Program-made: the position numbers and the translations under genes
Assembly: GCA_938010435.1 (NCBI GenBank)
Contig: CALLUS010000009.1
Span: forward strand, 124,001 to 188,000
DNA: 64,000 nucleotides
Direction: 5' to 3'
Origin: an uncultured Rhizobiaceae group bacterium
GTDB taxonomy: Bacteria; Pseudomonadota; Alphaproteobacteria; Rhizobiales; Rhizobiaceae
Shown: in pieces, positions 1-9,527 of the stretch
Layout: the number at the start of each line of letters is the position of its first letter
Numbering within the stretch: position 1 is the stretch's first letter
Notes under the pieces: model-generated
The model's database searches: none
Told to the model about the DNA's origin: nothing
Seen by the model: only the letters and a program-made list of their open reading frames with translations

Positions 1-783
1 ATGTTGCACTTGGCTATGAAAGCATTTGCACCCGGCAAACCACCCTTTCCTTTGATGCATGTGGACACCACATGGAAATTCAAAGAGATGATCGCGTTCA
101 GAACCGAGATCGTAAAGCGATATGGTCTCGACTTGATTGTTCATATCAATCAAGAGGGCGTTGAAAAAGGTATTGGGCCCATTACACACGGGTCGAAGCT
201 TCATACTGATGTTATGAAAACAGAAGGTTTGAAACAGGCTTTAACGAAGCACGGGTTTGATGCTGCATTTGGTGGTGCGCGGCGCGATGAAGAAAAATCT
301 CGTGCCAAAGAACGTGTTTTCTCATTTCGTTCGAAAAACCACCGCTGGGACCCAAAGGCGCAACGCCCTGAATTGTGGAAACTCTACAATACGAAAATTG
401 CAGATGGTGAAAGCGTACGGGTGTTCCCCTTGTCGAATTGGACGGAATTGGACATTTGGCAGTATATCAAGCGAGAGAATATCCCAATCGTTCCATTGTA
501 TTTCGCAGCCAAACGCCCAATCATTGAGCGTGATGGCCAACTGATTATGGTCGATGATGAGCGTCTTGATGTTCAAGAGCATGAGACGGTTCAAGATCGT
601 CTGGTGCGTTTTAGAACCCTTGGTTGCTACCCATTGACCGGTGCTTCTGATTCCGAGGCGGACGATTTGGATAGTATTATCTCCGAACTTCTTCAGAGCC
701 GTTCTTCAGAGCGGGAAGGGCGTTTGATTGACCAAGATCAGATTGGTTCCATGGAGAAGAAAAAGCAGGAGGGCTATTTTTAA
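1..783 (+). CDS. cysD: Sulfate adenylyltransferase subunit 2 (CysD), 5' end missing
   Basis: Small subunit of ATP sulfurylase, which makes adenosine 5'-phosphosulfate (APS) from sulfate and ATP in the cytoplasm. The reading frame is open at the left edge. The methionine at position 1 belongs to the internal family block MLHLA.KAF that follows the PP-loop, so about 40 N-terminal residues with the ATP-binding loop lie outside the window. The visible 260 residues keep the family's HVDT.WKF block, the [15 protein letters not shown] block and the C-terminal tail. The stop overlaps the start of cysNC as TAATG, so the two subunits are translationally coupled. Confidence 0.96.
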   Translation: MLHLAMKAFAPGKPPFPLMHVDTTWKFKEMIAFRTEIVKRYGLDLIVHINQEGVEKGIGPITHGSKLHTDVMKTEGLKQALTKHGFDAAFGGARRDEEKSRAKERVFSFRSKNHRWDPKAQRPELWKLYNTKIADGESVRVFPLSNWTELDIWQYIKRENIPIVPLYFAAKRPIIERDGQLIMVDDERLDVQEHETVQDRLVRFRTLGCYPLTGASDSEADDLDSIISELLQSRSSEREGRLIDQDQIGSMEKKKQEGYF

Positions 784-2684
784 TGTCTTCTGATAAATCT
801 GCTGCCGAGAATATTTCGCAATTTTTGCGTGATCAAGAAAACAAAGATCAACTGCGTTTCATCACATGTGGTTCCGTGGATGATGGAAAATCAACGCTCA
901 TTGGCCGGTTGCTTTACGACTCAAAAACTGTGTTTGAAGATCAACTTTCTGCAGCTTCTGTTGAAAGCCAAAAATACGGTACGCAAGGCGAGAATGTTGA
1001 TCTTGCGTTGTTGGTGGATGGGCTTCAGGCCGAACGCGAACAAGGTATCACAATTGATGTTGCCTATCGTTACTTTGAAACTGACAAACGAAAGTTCATT
1101 GCTGCTGACACGCCCGGTCATGAACAATACACGCGCAATATGGCCACTGGTGCTTCCACCACGGACCTTGCCATTATTTTGATTGATGCACGCAAAGGTA
1201 TTCTTGAACAAACGCGCCGTCATTCATTTATTTGTTCGTTGTTGGGTATCAAGCACGTCACGCTTGCTGTGAACAAAATGGACCTGATGAATTTTGAACA
1301 AAAAGTGTTCGACGACATCGTGGCTGATTATCATGAGTTTGCTAAAGGCTTATCTCTTGGTGACATCACAGCTATTCCGATTTCTGCGCTGACTGGCAGC
1401 AATGTGATCGTTAAGAGTGATGATATGCCTTGGTATGAGGGTACAGCACTGCTTGCTCACTTGGAAACTGTTGACTTGAGTACCCTTGCGGATCGGACCA
1501 AAGGTCCGTTCAGAATGCCTGTGCAATGGGTAAATCGATCAAGCCATGATTTCCGCGGCTTCAGCGGTACTATTGAATCGGGCACGATTTCTGTGGGTGA
1601 TGATATTGCCAACAGTGTGTCAGGCAAATCTTCAAAAGTTGCAGGAATTATTGGCCCATCCGGTGATCTTGATAGTGCTTACAGTTCATTGGCGGTCACG
1701 ATTTCATTACAGGATGAAATTGATGTGAGCCGTGGTGATGTTTTGGCTCAGCCAGATAAATTGCCGGAAGTTGCAGACCAGTTTGCAGCGCATATTGTGT
1801 GGATGGATGAAGCTGAAATGTTGCCGGAACGCACTTATGTAGCGCGTTTTGCAACGGCAACGGCGACCGCGCAGATTACAGATCTGGTGCATCGCATTGA
1901 CGTGAATTCGCTTGAACAGGTTGCAGCCAAGACACTTGGATTGAATGAAGTGGGTTACTGTAAAATTGCGCTAGACCGAGCGCTGGCATTTGACAGTTTT
2001 GGCGATATTCCAGAAACGGGTTCTTTCATACTTGTCGACAAGTTCACCAATGCCACAATCGGTGCTGGTATGATCGACTTTGCATTGCGCCGTGCAAGCA
2101 ATATCGAATGGCATGAAATGAATGTCGACAAGGCTGCGCGTGCGAAAGCCAGTGGTCAAAAACCGAGTATATTATGGTTCACTGGTTTCTCTGGTTCGGG
2201 AAAATCAACTGTTGCTGATAAGCTGGAACAAAAATTGTTTGCACAAGGCAAGCGTACCTATTTGTTGGATGGTGATAATGTGCGTCACGGCATTAACAAA
2301 GACCTTGGCTTCACCGATCAGGATCGTGTTGAAAATATCCGTCGTGTAGCAGAAATTGCACGTTTGATGGCTGATGCGGGATTAATTGTTCTGACATCCT
2401 TCATTTCCCCATTCCGATCAGAGCGTCACTTGGCCCGCTCATTGATGGATGATGGTGAATTTATTGAAGTGTTTGTGGACACACCATTGGAGGTTTGTGA
2501 ACAGCGTGATCCGAAGGGTCTGTACAAGAAAGCCCGTGCGGGAGATTTGAAAAACTTCACTGGTATCGATTCCGATTACGAAGCACCAAAGAATGCTGAA
2601 ATTGTTCTCAAAGGTGCGGAATTCGAGGTTGATGAACTGGCTGATCAGATTATCGATTATCTAAACAAGAAGAACAAAATTTGA
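783..2684 (+). CDS. cysNC: Bifunctional sulfate adenylyltransferase subunit 1 / APS kinase (CysNC, NodQ-type)
   Basis: A 633-residue fusion. The N-terminal part is the regulatory GTPase of ATP sulfurylase, with G1 GSVDDGKST at 30-38, G3 DTPGH at 109-113 and G4 NKMD at 164-167, followed by EF-Tu-like beta-barrel domains. From about residue 455 it becomes APS kinase, with P-loop GFSGSGKST at 468-476 and the DGDNVRHG block just after. It therefore couples APS formation to phosphorylation into PAPS. This fused form is common in Rhizobiales (NodQ, CysNC). It overlaps cysD and cysQ by 1 base each, so the three genes form one operon. PAPS can feed sulfate reduction or sulfation of glycans; the sequence does not decide which. 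Confidence 0.97.
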   Translation: MSSDKSAAENISQFLRDQENKDQLRFITCGSVDDGKSTLIGRLLYDSKTVFEDQLSAASVESQKYGTQGENVDLALLVDGLQAEREQGITIDVAYRYFETDKRKFIAADTPGHEQYTRNMATGASTTDLAIILIDARKGILEQTRRHSFICSLLGIKHVTLAVNKMDLMNFEQKVFDDIVADYHEFAKGLSLGDITAIPISALTGSNVIVKSDDMPWYEGTALLAHLETVDLSTLADRTKGPFRMPVQWVNRSSHDFRGFSGTIESGTISVGDDIANSVSGKSSKVAGIIGPSGDLDSAYSSLAVTISLQDEIDVSRGDVLAQPDKLPEVADQFAAHIVWMDEAEMLPERTYVARFATATATAQITDLVHRIDVNSLEQVAAKTLGLNEVGYCKIALDRALAFDSFGDIPETGSFILVDKFTNATIGAGMIDFALRRASNIEWHEMNVDKAARAKASGQKPSILWFTGFSGSGKSTVADKLEQKLFAQGKRTYLLDGDNVRHGINKDLGFTDQDRVENIRRVAEIARLMADAGLIVLTSFISPFRSERHLARSLMDDGEFIEVFVDTPLEVCEQRDPKGLYKKARAGDLKNFTGIDSDYEAPKNAEIVLKGAEFEVDELADQIIDYLNKKNKI

Positions 2685-3454
2685 TGGGTACTGTTCCCGA
2701 CCTGAAGATACTTCTTGAAAAATTGACACCTGTCGTTCATGCGGCAGGGCAAGCTATCATGGAAGTCTATGATGGTGAGAATGACACTGAATGGAAAGAT
2801 GACGGTTCTCCAGTCACATTGGCGGACAAAAGCGCTGAAGCAATCTTGTTAGAAGGGCTGAAAAAATACGCACCTGACATCATCATTGTTTCGGAAGAAA
2901 ACCCCGATAGCCATTCGTTACATGCTGGTGATTTATTCTTTCTTGTCGACCCACTAGACGGTACGAAGGAATTCTTGAAGCGGGACGGGAAAGGTGCTTT
3001 CACTGTCAATGTTGGCCTCATTGAAAAAGGCATTCCGATTTTTGGAATTGTTTTTGCACCCGCGCTTAATCGTACATTTTCTGGAATAAGTGGCGTGGGT
3101 GCATGGGAAAATGGTATAACGATTGTAGTTCGTGAGATTCCAACATCTGGTTCTGTTGCCGTGGCAAGTGCATCTCACAGGGATTCAGCAACAGACCAAT
3201 GGCTGGAAGACAACCATGTGGAAGAAACTGTTTCGATTGGATCATCCTTAAAGTTTTGTTTGTTGGCGTGTGGGGAAGCCGATGTTTATCCGCGGTTCGG
3301 CCCGACAATGGAATGGGATACCTGCGCTGGGCATGGTGTTTTAAACGCCGCTGGTGGTTGCGTTGAAAAACCTGATGGCAGCGTGTTTGCATACGCAAAA
3401 CCCGAATTCCGAAATAGTAATTTTATCGCTTATGGTCGTAAGATTTCTAGATAA
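2684..3454 (+). CDS. cysQ: 3'(2'),5'-bisphosphate nucleotidase CysQ
   Basis: Member of the inositol monophosphatase superfamily that removes the 3'-phosphate from adenosine 3',5'-bisphosphate, the by-product of PAPS use, and so prevents its build-up. The metal-binding motif DPLDGT is at residues 89-94 and the second motif, W.D.CAGHG, starts at 211. Length is 256 residues, normal for the family. I chose the ATG that overlaps the cysNC stop (TGATG); a TTG one codon upstream is possible. Its place directly after cysNC fits PAPS recycling. Confidence 0.94.
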   Translation: MGTVPDLKILLEKLTPVVHAAGQAIMEVYDGENDTEWKDDGSPVTLADKSAEAILLEGLKKYAPDIIIVSEENPDSHSLHAGDLFFLVDPLDGTKEFLKRDGKGAFTVNVGLIEKGIPIFGIVFAPALNRTFSGISGVGAWENGITIVVREIPTSGSVAVASASHRDSATDQWLEDNHVEETVSIGSSLKFCLLACGEADVYPRFGPTMEWDTCAGHGVLNAAGGCVEKPDGSVFAYAKPEFRNSNFIAYGRKISR

Positions 3455-3457
3455 CGC

Positions 3458-4735
3458 TTAACGTGAGCGGTGGTTCAAGCCTTTTTTGATCCAAGCTTTC
3501 AAACCCTCTAAACGTTCTTTCGCAGCAACTGTTTTTGCAGCTTGCACATTGTTTTCAGGCGTCAGAGAAACAACCAAATTTGTAATCGTTAAACGGTCCG
3601 GCCAGATGCGGTTCATCATCCAATGACTTGGAATAGTTAGACTATCCGCTTCAATAAACTCTTTATCGTTCAACAGTGTTTCGGTGGCTTTCATCATCAC
3701 CTGCATGCCAGGTGAACTTGCGGAAAAGTCTTCATCGAACGTCATTTTCCACGGTACCATTTTCCCATGTTTACCCAACATGATGAGAGCACCAATAGCG
3801 TTGCCGTCACACATCAATGTGTGAAGTTCGCAGGTATCTTCGCACGCTAGAGCAGCCACAATCTGACGTGAGAAAGCGGTGATCTTTTTGTGATTGTAAA
3901 GTGCTGTGCCGCGGCGACCCTTCCAGCTTTTCAGTTCTAAGGTAATGAAGCGCTCGAACCCGTCGAGAACCCGTTCTTCTGTTTTAGCAACCAGAAACTC
4001 TACGTTGTGAATTTCTTCCAATCTTCGCAATTGGCGACGTAACTCTCTGCGACTCTTAGGACGTAAAACGGTTTTCATTTTCCCATCAGGATCGTCAGAA
4101 CTGATCAACGCGGCACGTTCATAGGTGCCTGTTTCGCTGGACTGTAAACCTAAACTTTTAATGGCACGCTTGAGGTGAGTATATGTTTCGGTGCTACAGG
4201 ACTGATGGGTCAAATCTAAAGTAGATGGTAACTTGAGCGCTGGATCTGATAATAAACGAAAAAGGTTTTCACACGCCTCTTCAGGGCACTCTTTGTCCAA
4301 CAGCGGTGTGCCAACCGGCATAAACTCGTTAGAAAGCACCTGCAAAACCTGTTGCTTTGGGAAGCCTACAGTGTTCAACCGAACTGGCATGAACAAACGC
4401 ATTTTGCGTTCTTCACCGATTGTTTCCCACAAGGTGAGCATCCAGCAAGCCGAAGGAGCTAACAAAGACGTGAGCCGTGGCCACGCAGCCATGACAATGG
4501 TGGATTCAAAGAAGATGTTTTGATCGACCGACCTTTTTGCTAAATAACTTATTTGATCGGATAGGCGATTGAGGCCGAATGCAGGGACAAGCTCCAACTC
4601 CCATAAATGGGATGTCATGTTTGTTGATGAAGAACGCAGCATTGGCGCGCGCTTGGTGCGTCTGCGTTCTAGAACGCCGTTGAACCCTTCTGGTCTGCGA
4701 CTGCTTTTCTCGATAATATCTTCGAAAACACCCAT
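3458..4735 (-). CDS. GNAT-fold acyltransferase of the BioF2/CelD-like type
   Basis: A 425-residue cytosolic protein resembling the BioF2-like acetyltransferase domain (Acetyltransf_6) found in alphaproteobacterial proteins annotated as cellulose biosynthesis CelD. The typical middle block around residues 220-340 contains a basic helix (KSRRELRRQLRRLEE), then FI.LELKSWKGRRGTA and the later H.LMCDGNAIGALI strand. No signal peptide is seen. It lies 3 bases downstream of the flippase gene on the same strand, so the two are probably co-transcribed and may act on the same surface glycan. The substrate cannot be told from sequence. Confidence 0.75.
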   Translation of the reverse strand: MGVFEDIIEKSSRRPEGFNGVLERRRTKRAPMLRSSSTNMTSHLWELELVPAFGLNRLSDQISYLAKRSVDQNIFFESTIVMAAWPRLTSLLAPSACWMLTLWETIGEERKMRLFMPVRLNTVGFPKQQVLQVLSNEFMPVGTPLLDKECPEEACENLFRLLSDPALKLPSTLDLTHQSCSTETYTHLKRAIKSLGLQSSETGTYERAALISSDDPDGKMKTVLRPKSRRELRRQLRRLEEIHNVEFLVAKTEERVLDGFERFITLELKSWKGRRGTALYNHKKITAFSRQIVAALACEDTCELHTLMCDGNAIGALIMLGKHGKMVPWKMTFDEDFSASSPGMQVMMKATETLLNDKEFIEADSLTIPSHWMMNRIWPDRLTITNLVVSLTPENNVQAAKTVAAKERLEGLKAWIKKGLNHRSR

Positions 4736-4738
4736 AAT

Positions 4739-6169
4739 TTATTTGGCCTCCGTGGTGGAGATTGTTTTACTAAATACAAACATGCGTAGGCCTAAACGGC
4801 GCACTGTGATTGAGTATAAAGCAACAGCTTCGAATATCATTGCAATCGTCGTCGCCCAAGCTGCTCCATACAATCCGTAGATTGGAATGAAAGTGACGTT
4901 GAGCATGATGTTGACCAATAACGTTATGCCATAGATTGCTGCACACGCATTCTGTTGTCCTGACATGGTGAGAACACTCTCGGTAGGTCCGATGGTTGAA
5001 CGTGCAATAATGCCAATCACCAAAATGAATAGCAGTGGATAACCTGCAGCAAATTCTGCGCCAAACAGAGACAATAAAAACTTGCCCGTGATTAGAAGCA
5101 ATAAACCCATGGCCAGGGATGGCCAAAATGTCCATTTTACAGTGTCACGAATGAAGTCTTCGTACTGGTCTTTGTCACCAGAATTGAAATATTGAGAATA
5201 CCGGTGGGCCGCTCCCGCTTTCACAGCGAAGTATACGAAATGGACTAAGGCGAGAGTTTTGACTGCGGCAAAATAAACGGCGACTTTTTCCGGCGAAAGA
5301 AGTGCACCGGCTACCAAAATATCAACATTCGTAAGCAGTGTGAAAAAGCCATCAACCAAAAAAATCGGTAAAGCCACCATGATCCATGTTTTTGGCTGTA
5401 GGTTTTTTGGCCCTTCCGGAACTTCCTTTTTTAAACGTTTGTTCAGGATCAACATCTGCCCAACAGAAGTGATCCAAGTTGCTGCAATGGAAGTAATCAG
5501 TGCTGTTGTGGCTGTGGCTTCAAAACCCCACCAAAGCGCCAACACCATGGTCAATAATATGAGGCATGGACGAATGAGATAGGTGGGCGACAGGGCTATG
5601 TTTACCCAATTAAATGAGCGTGATATTCCGTCTTGCACTTCGGCGAGAGCTAACATTGGGAGACAGATTGCGCCAAGAAATAATGGAATTACATAAACGT
5701 TCGATGTCGCATCTTGGAACAATAGTGTGATTGCAATTCCGACAATGGCAATCACAGTTGCTGCCATGACTGAGTAAAGACGTGATCCAAACACCACTCC
5801 GCGCAGAGAGGCATCGTCCTTTGTAACTTTATACTCAGGGATAAACCTGACTACGGCAGATGGAAATCCAAGACAGGCTAAGCCACCGCAAATTATTGCT
5901 GCCACCCACACCCATACAAAAATACCGTACTCATAAGTGCCCAGCCAGCGGGCAATTAAGACTTGGCTGACATAAGCGATGAAAGCACTGATGATGCGTA
6001 TGGTAAAAGCCATCAAGGCCGTACGTTGAGATAGGGCTTTTTCATCTTTGCCTGCAGCGATTGCATCTGCAACTTCAAATGTCTTGTCCACGTGCTTGCC
6101 CCATCTTGTTCGGACAAAGGCTGGAACAAGGGGTTGGGCAATTTTAGAAGGAGTGATGCGTTTCAGCAT
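4739..6169 (-). CDS. Lipopolysaccharide/oligosaccharide flippase family protein (Wzx-like)
   Basis: Polytopic membrane protein with about 12 to 14 hydrophobic segments, of the polysaccharide biosynthesis/MATE-like MOP superfamily. Such proteins flip lipid-linked glycans across the inner membrane. The first membrane segment carries the family pattern SQVLIARWLG.YEYG. I prefer the ATG at 6169 (476 residues); an in-frame TTG at 6220 would add 17 residues but has no visible ribosome binding site either. It precedes the BioF2-type acyltransferase in one transcript. The identity of the glycan is unknown. Confidence 0.8.
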   Translation of the reverse strand: MLKRITPSKIAQPLVPAFVRTRWGKHVDKTFEVADAIAAGKDEKALSQRTALMAFTIRIISAFIAYVSQVLIARWLGTYEYGIFVWVWVAAIICGGLACLGFPSAVVRFIPEYKVTKDDASLRGVVFGSRLYSVMAATVIAIVGIAITLLFQDATSNVYVIPLFLGAICLPMLALAEVQDGISRSFNWVNIALSPTYLIRPCLILLTMVLALWWGFEATATTALITSIAATWITSVGQMLILNKRLKKEVPEGPKNLQPKTWIMVALPIFLVDGFFTLLTNVDILVAGALLSPEKVAVYFAAVKTLALVHFVYFAVKAGAAHRYSQYFNSGDKDQYEDFIRDTVKWTFWPSLAMGLLLLITGKFLLSLFGAEFAAGYPLLFILVIGIIARSTIGPTESVLTMSGQQNACAAIYGITLLVNIMLNVTFIPIYGLYGAAWATTIAMIFEAVALYSITVRRLGLRMFVFSKTISTTEAK

Positions 6170-6295
6170 TTTTGTGGGCACCGCTGGCAAATGTATTGCG
6201 ACGGAAATCGCCGCGCTCAAATGTTATTTGCCCGCAATTCGATTAAGATTGTCTTCTTTCAGGTAACCTTGATCGTTTCGATGGTTAAGCGCTTC

Positions 6296-6847
6296 TTAAC
6301 GTGAAAACCCGCCCTCATTTAGAAATATCTGCTCTTCCATCGTTGTTGCGCGCCCCAAAAGTTTATTTCTATGGGGGAAGCGGCCAAATTTCTCTATGAT
6401 ATCTAAGTGAATTTTGGCAAACTTTTTTTGATCTTCCAGTTCAAGACGTCCCATTTCTTTCACACATTGTTCTTGATCCGAAATGCTCTCAGAATGCATT
6501 AATGGCAGGTATATGAACATTCCAATATCTTCACGCATTTGTCGATCATAACCGTTCGAAATAGCATTTTGAACGATCGCAACGCACTGGGCATCTTGTG
6601 CGAAAGCTTTGGCATCATCACGAAATAGATTTCTGGAAAATTGATCAAGTACAATCACGAGAGCCAGCGTTGTGTCGGGTGTTTCCAACCAGTTGGTGAG
6701 GTTGCCATTTTTTGCATGTTCGTGGGTGGTTTCGAACTGATGTTTGATTTCTGTATCAAAATCGTTGTCTCTCACCCACCATTTTTTAGAACCGGCATTT
6801 GCCCAAAATTCTAATACATCTTCAGGTTTGGCAATTTTATCATTCAT
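6296..6847 (-). CDS. DUF924 family protein
   Basis: A 183-residue soluble protein with the hallmarks of DUF924: the opening P..VLEFW, the central D..LALVIVLDQFSRNLFRD block, and the region F.YLPLMHSE. These are predicted all-alpha, TPR-like folds without an established biochemical role. It stands alone, 79 bases from the divergent tusA-like gene and downstream of nothing obvious on its strand. Confidence 0.88.
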   Translation of the reverse strand: MNDKIAKPEDVLEFWANAGSKKWWVRDNDFDTEIKHQFETTHEHAKNGNLTNWLETPDTTLALVIVLDQFSRNLFRDDAKAFAQDAQCVAIVQNAISNGYDRQMREDIGMFIYLPLMHSESISDQEQCVKEMGRLELEDQKKFAKIHLDIIEKFGRFPHRNKLLGRATTMEEQIFLNEGGFSR

Positions 6848-6926
6848 GTCTGTTTCTGCTTTGCTTGCGTGTTGATCAAGGCTTGGTTAGATCACACCAA
6901 CATGCACGAGATGTGAAAGCGGGTCG

Positions 6927-7178
6927 ATGTCTGATCGTAACGAAGTTGAAGAATATGACTTGCGTGGTTTGCAGTGCCCTTTACCGGTTTTGAAAACACG
7001 TAATCGGATGAGGAAAATGGTTGCGGGAGAATCCATTTGGATTTTCACCGACGACCCACTTGCAGGACTGGATATTCCGAATTTCTGCAATGAATACGCG
7101 CAAGATCTCGTTGATCAAAAAACCGGTGTTGATGGTGAGTTGCGTTTTCTTGTGAAGCGAACAGATACTAAACTCTAA
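6927..7178 (+). CDS. TusA-family sulfurtransferase
   Basis: An 83-residue SirA/TusA-like protein. The active-site motif CPLP (Cys17) follows DLRGLQ, the standard TusA arrangement of a persulfide-carrying cysteine. It then has the usual alpha/beta sandwich signature DDPLAGLDIPNFC. Members pass sulfur to tRNA 2-thiouridine synthesis, molybdenum cofactor maturation or other acceptors; the acceptor here cannot be read from context. Its stop overlaps the end of the convergent CobW-type gene by 4 bases. Confidence 0.9.
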   Translation: MSDRNEVEEYDLRGLQCPLPVLKTRNRMRKMVAGESIWIFTDDPLAGLDIPNFCNEYAQDLVDQKTGVDGELRFLVKRTDTKL

Positions 7179-8248
7179 GAAAAACGCCCGTTGAACCCGG
7201 CTACGGTAAGCGGGTTGTTGCCGAGGGATTGCCTGTCGGGCGTGTCCGTTTTGGTGTTGCCCATGAAGGCGTCAAACAGTCTTCGCACGAAGTTTTCTGA
7301 CAAGTCTTTTGTGATCATCACAATCCGTGTTTCGCGGTTGTCATCCGGCCATGATGGTAATGTTGCTGGCGGGTGAAAGATTTGTTGCACGCCGTGAATG
7401 ACAACTGGTTTTTCCGGGTGTTCAGTAACTGCAATGATTCCCTTAACGCGCAGGAGGTTAGGACCATGGGCGGAGCGCAGCAAGTCGATAAATGTTGTCA
7501 ATGTTGCCGCATCTACCGCTTTATCCGTTTTTAACGTGAAAGCGCGTATATTGCCATCATGGCGGTTGATGTTATGGTGATGATGATGGCCGGTTTTTTC
7601 GTCCTCTTCCCCCAACCATTTTCCCACATCGGCTGATTTGGTTTCAGGATCGTACAGACCGCAATTGAACAGACTGCTTTTCAGATCGTTCAATTGATCG
7701 GCAATAAGAAGGGTTGCGGCCGGGTTCAGTGAAATCAATCGATTTTTGAGCTCATCGATATCATCAACCAAATCTGTCTTTGTCAGCACGATGCGATCTG
7801 CGACAGCCGCCTGTTTTATGGCTTCTTCATGAGAATTGAGAGTGCCGCTGCCATTCACCGCATCAACGAGGGTGATGACGCCATCAAGACGCAATTTCTC
7901 ACTTAAAACCGGATGACCCATGACCGCATGCAAAATGGGGGCGGGATCTGCTAAACCAGTGGTTTCAATGACAATGCGTTCCAATGTGCCTGATCGGTTG
8001 AGCAGGTTAGTGAATGTATCGATGAGGTCGCCACGAATTGTGCAACACAGACATCCGTCGGAAAGTTCTACTATGCCTTCATCAGCGCTTTCAACCAGTA
8101 GATGATCTATGCCAACATCACCGAATTCGTTGATAATGAGTGCACAGTCTTTCAAAGCGCCTTCGCCCATCAACTTGTTTAGAAGCGTGGTTTTTCCGGC
8201 TCCTAAAAACCCGGTGATGAGCGTGACTGGGACCGGATTAGTGTTCAT
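7175..8248 (-). CDS. COG0523 (CobW/YjiA/ZNG1-like) GTPase, putative metal chaperone
   Basis: G3E-family P-loop GTPase. Walker A GFLGAGKTT is at residues 13-21, the metal-binding motif CLCC at about 66-69, and a run of five histidines lies near residue 220 between the GTPase domain and the C-terminal CobW_C domain. The ATG at 8248 was preferred; a GTG one codon earlier is possible. The carboxypeptidase stop TAG abuts the start, so the two genes form an operon. COG0523 proteins deliver or store zinc or other metals; this member's client is not known. It is unlikely to be the true cobalamin CobW, because no cob gene adjoins it. Confidence 0.88.
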   Translation of the reverse strand: MNTNPVPVTLITGFLGAGKTTLLNKLMGEGALKDCALIINEFGDVGIDHLLVESADEGIVELSDGCLCCTIRGDLIDTFTNLLNRSGTLERIVIETTGLADPAPILHAVMGHPVLSEKLRLDGVITLVDAVNGSGTLNSHEEAIKQAAVADRIVLTKTDLVDDIDELKNRLISLNPAATLLIADQLNDLKSSLFNCGLYDPETKSADVGKWLGEEDEKTGHHHHHNINRHDGNIRAFTLKTDKAVDAATLTTFIDLLRSAHGPNLLRVKGIIAVTEHPEKPVVIHGVQQIFHPPATLPSWPDDNRETRIVMITKDLSENFVRRLFDAFMGNTKTDTPDRQSLGNNPLTVAGFNGRFS

Positions 8249-8250
8249 CA

Positions 8251-9450
8251 CTATGGTCGAAACTTGGGAAGTGGAACCGTGTTGTCAGATGCAACAATTG
8301 TTCCACGAATAGGTGTGTTGTCATTTGAAGGTGAAGTTATAGTCGTGCTTGGGATGGTGTTTGGACGGAACTCTGGCGTTGTTACGCGACTGACTATAGT
8401 TGGTTCAAGCGCGCTTGATGACGGTCCTGAAGCCCCTCCTAACGTAACCTGTAATGGCTTCTTGGTGATTTGACGTTTTTGCATCCAAGGGGATTTGATT
8501 ACTGCTTGGCCTGCACCCGGGTTATATCTTTTGGCGCGTGCTTTTTGGGTACAAACTTTGGGGCGCATGTTGGTCGGCGTTGAGCGTATCGTGCCAACTG
8601 CTTGTAAACTATTGATGGGTGTTCCTTGCGTGAGCGAGAATTGAAACCCTTCAGTGATCAATTTGGCAGTATCCACAGCTCGGCTGGTTTGTCCGTCACG
8701 CCCAAACACCACGGCAGCAATTCTGCGTCCACCTTGGGTCGCTGCTCCCACAAAGTTGTATCCTGATGCGCAGACAAACCCTGTTTTGAATCCATCTCCA
8801 CCTCGAAATCTTTCGAGCAAAAGATTGTATGAGAAGTGCATTTTCTGTTTATATTTTCCGTTCTTCAACCTTCGTGGTGCCATCAAGGAAGGTGCGCTGA
8901 ATAAATAGGCGTATTGTGGATATTCTTTGTGAATTGCGCGAACCAGAAGTGCTATATCGTGGGCGGTCGTTACTTGTCTTTTGTCATGCAGGCCGTGAGG
9001 GTTCACAAAGCGTGACCCTTTCATACCAAGACGGGATGCTTCCCTGTTCATACGGTTAGCGAATCCTCTAGTTGAACCAGATAGGGATTCTGCAATAGCC
9101 ACTGAAATGTCATTGGCTGACTTTACGATTAGAAGCTTCAATGCATTATCGAACGTCACAACACTGCCGCGGCCAAAGCCTATGCGGCTTGGAGGTTGCC
9201 GTGAAGCATTTCTCGAGATTTTCACAGGACTCTCAGCGGTGATTTCACCTGCATCTATGGCCCGGAAAATCACATAGGCTGTCATGAGTTTAGTTAGCGA
9301 AGCCGGATGCCAAGCATCGAAAGCTTGGTTGCTGGACAGAACCCGGCCTGAATCCAGATCAATTGACAAATGTGGCAGCGGATGAGCTGTCGTTGTTAGC
9401 AGTGTTGAAAAGGCTGCAGCCAGTAAGGTGAAATGGTGTTTGGTTTTCAT
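8251..9450 (-). CDS. D-alanyl-D-alanine carboxypeptidase (PBP5/6-like, S11 family)
   Basis: Serine penicillin-binding protein that trims the terminal D-Ala of peptidoglycan stem peptides in the periplasm. A hydrophobic signal peptide covers residues 1-22 from the chosen ATG at 9450; a GTG at 9489 would add 13 residues in front of it. The three catalytic boxes are present: SLTK at 51-54, the SAN triad, and KTGF. The C-terminal 120 residues are rich in Ser, Thr and Pro and show no clear amphipathic anchor helix. Upstream member of a two-gene operon with the COG0523 GTPase. Confidence 0.93.
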   Translation of the reverse strand: MKTKHHFTLLAAAFSTLLTTTAHPLPHLSIDLDSGRVLSSNQAFDAWHPASLTKLMTAYVIFRAIDAGEITAESPVKISRNASRQPPSRIGFGRGSVVTFDNALKLLIVKSANDISVAIAESLSGSTRGFANRMNREASRLGMKGSRFVNPHGLHDKRQVTTAHDIALLVRAIHKEYPQYAYLFSAPSLMAPRRLKNGKYKQKMHFSYNLLLERFRGGDGFKTGFVCASGYNFVGAATQGGRRIAAVVFGRDGQTSRAVDTAKLITEGFQFSLTQGTPINSLQAVGTIRSTPTNMRPKVCTQKARAKRYNPGAGQAVIKSPWMQKRQITKKPLQVTLGGASGPSSSALEPTIVSRVTTPEFRPNTIPSTTITSPSNDNTPIRGTIVASDNTVPLPKFRP

Positions 9451-9495
9451 CACAGTCAGGTCGAAATTACGTTTGAACTTATGTTGCACAATTTA

Positions 9496-9514
9496 ATGGC
9501 CGGGTCATGGCCAT
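9496..9514 (-). terminator. Possible weak terminator after the glycosyltransferase operon
   Basis: Inverted repeat ATGGCC / GGCCAT with a 7-base loop, lying just after the stop of the last glycosyltransferase and before the carboxypeptidase gene. On the minus strand it is followed by an A/T-rich stretch but no clean T-run, so termination is uncertain. Confidence 0.3.
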
Positions 9515-9527
9515 ATATGGTGTGGAA

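Noticed and set aside
7194-7216. Inverted repeat AACCCG / CGGGTT downstream of tusA as terminator
   Set aside because: It lies in the coding end of the convergent GTPase gene and has no T-run after it.
7175-8248. True cobalamin gene cobW
   Set aside because: COG0523 proteins are often misnamed CobW; no cobalamin gene is adjacent, and cobS-cobT lies about 27 kb away.
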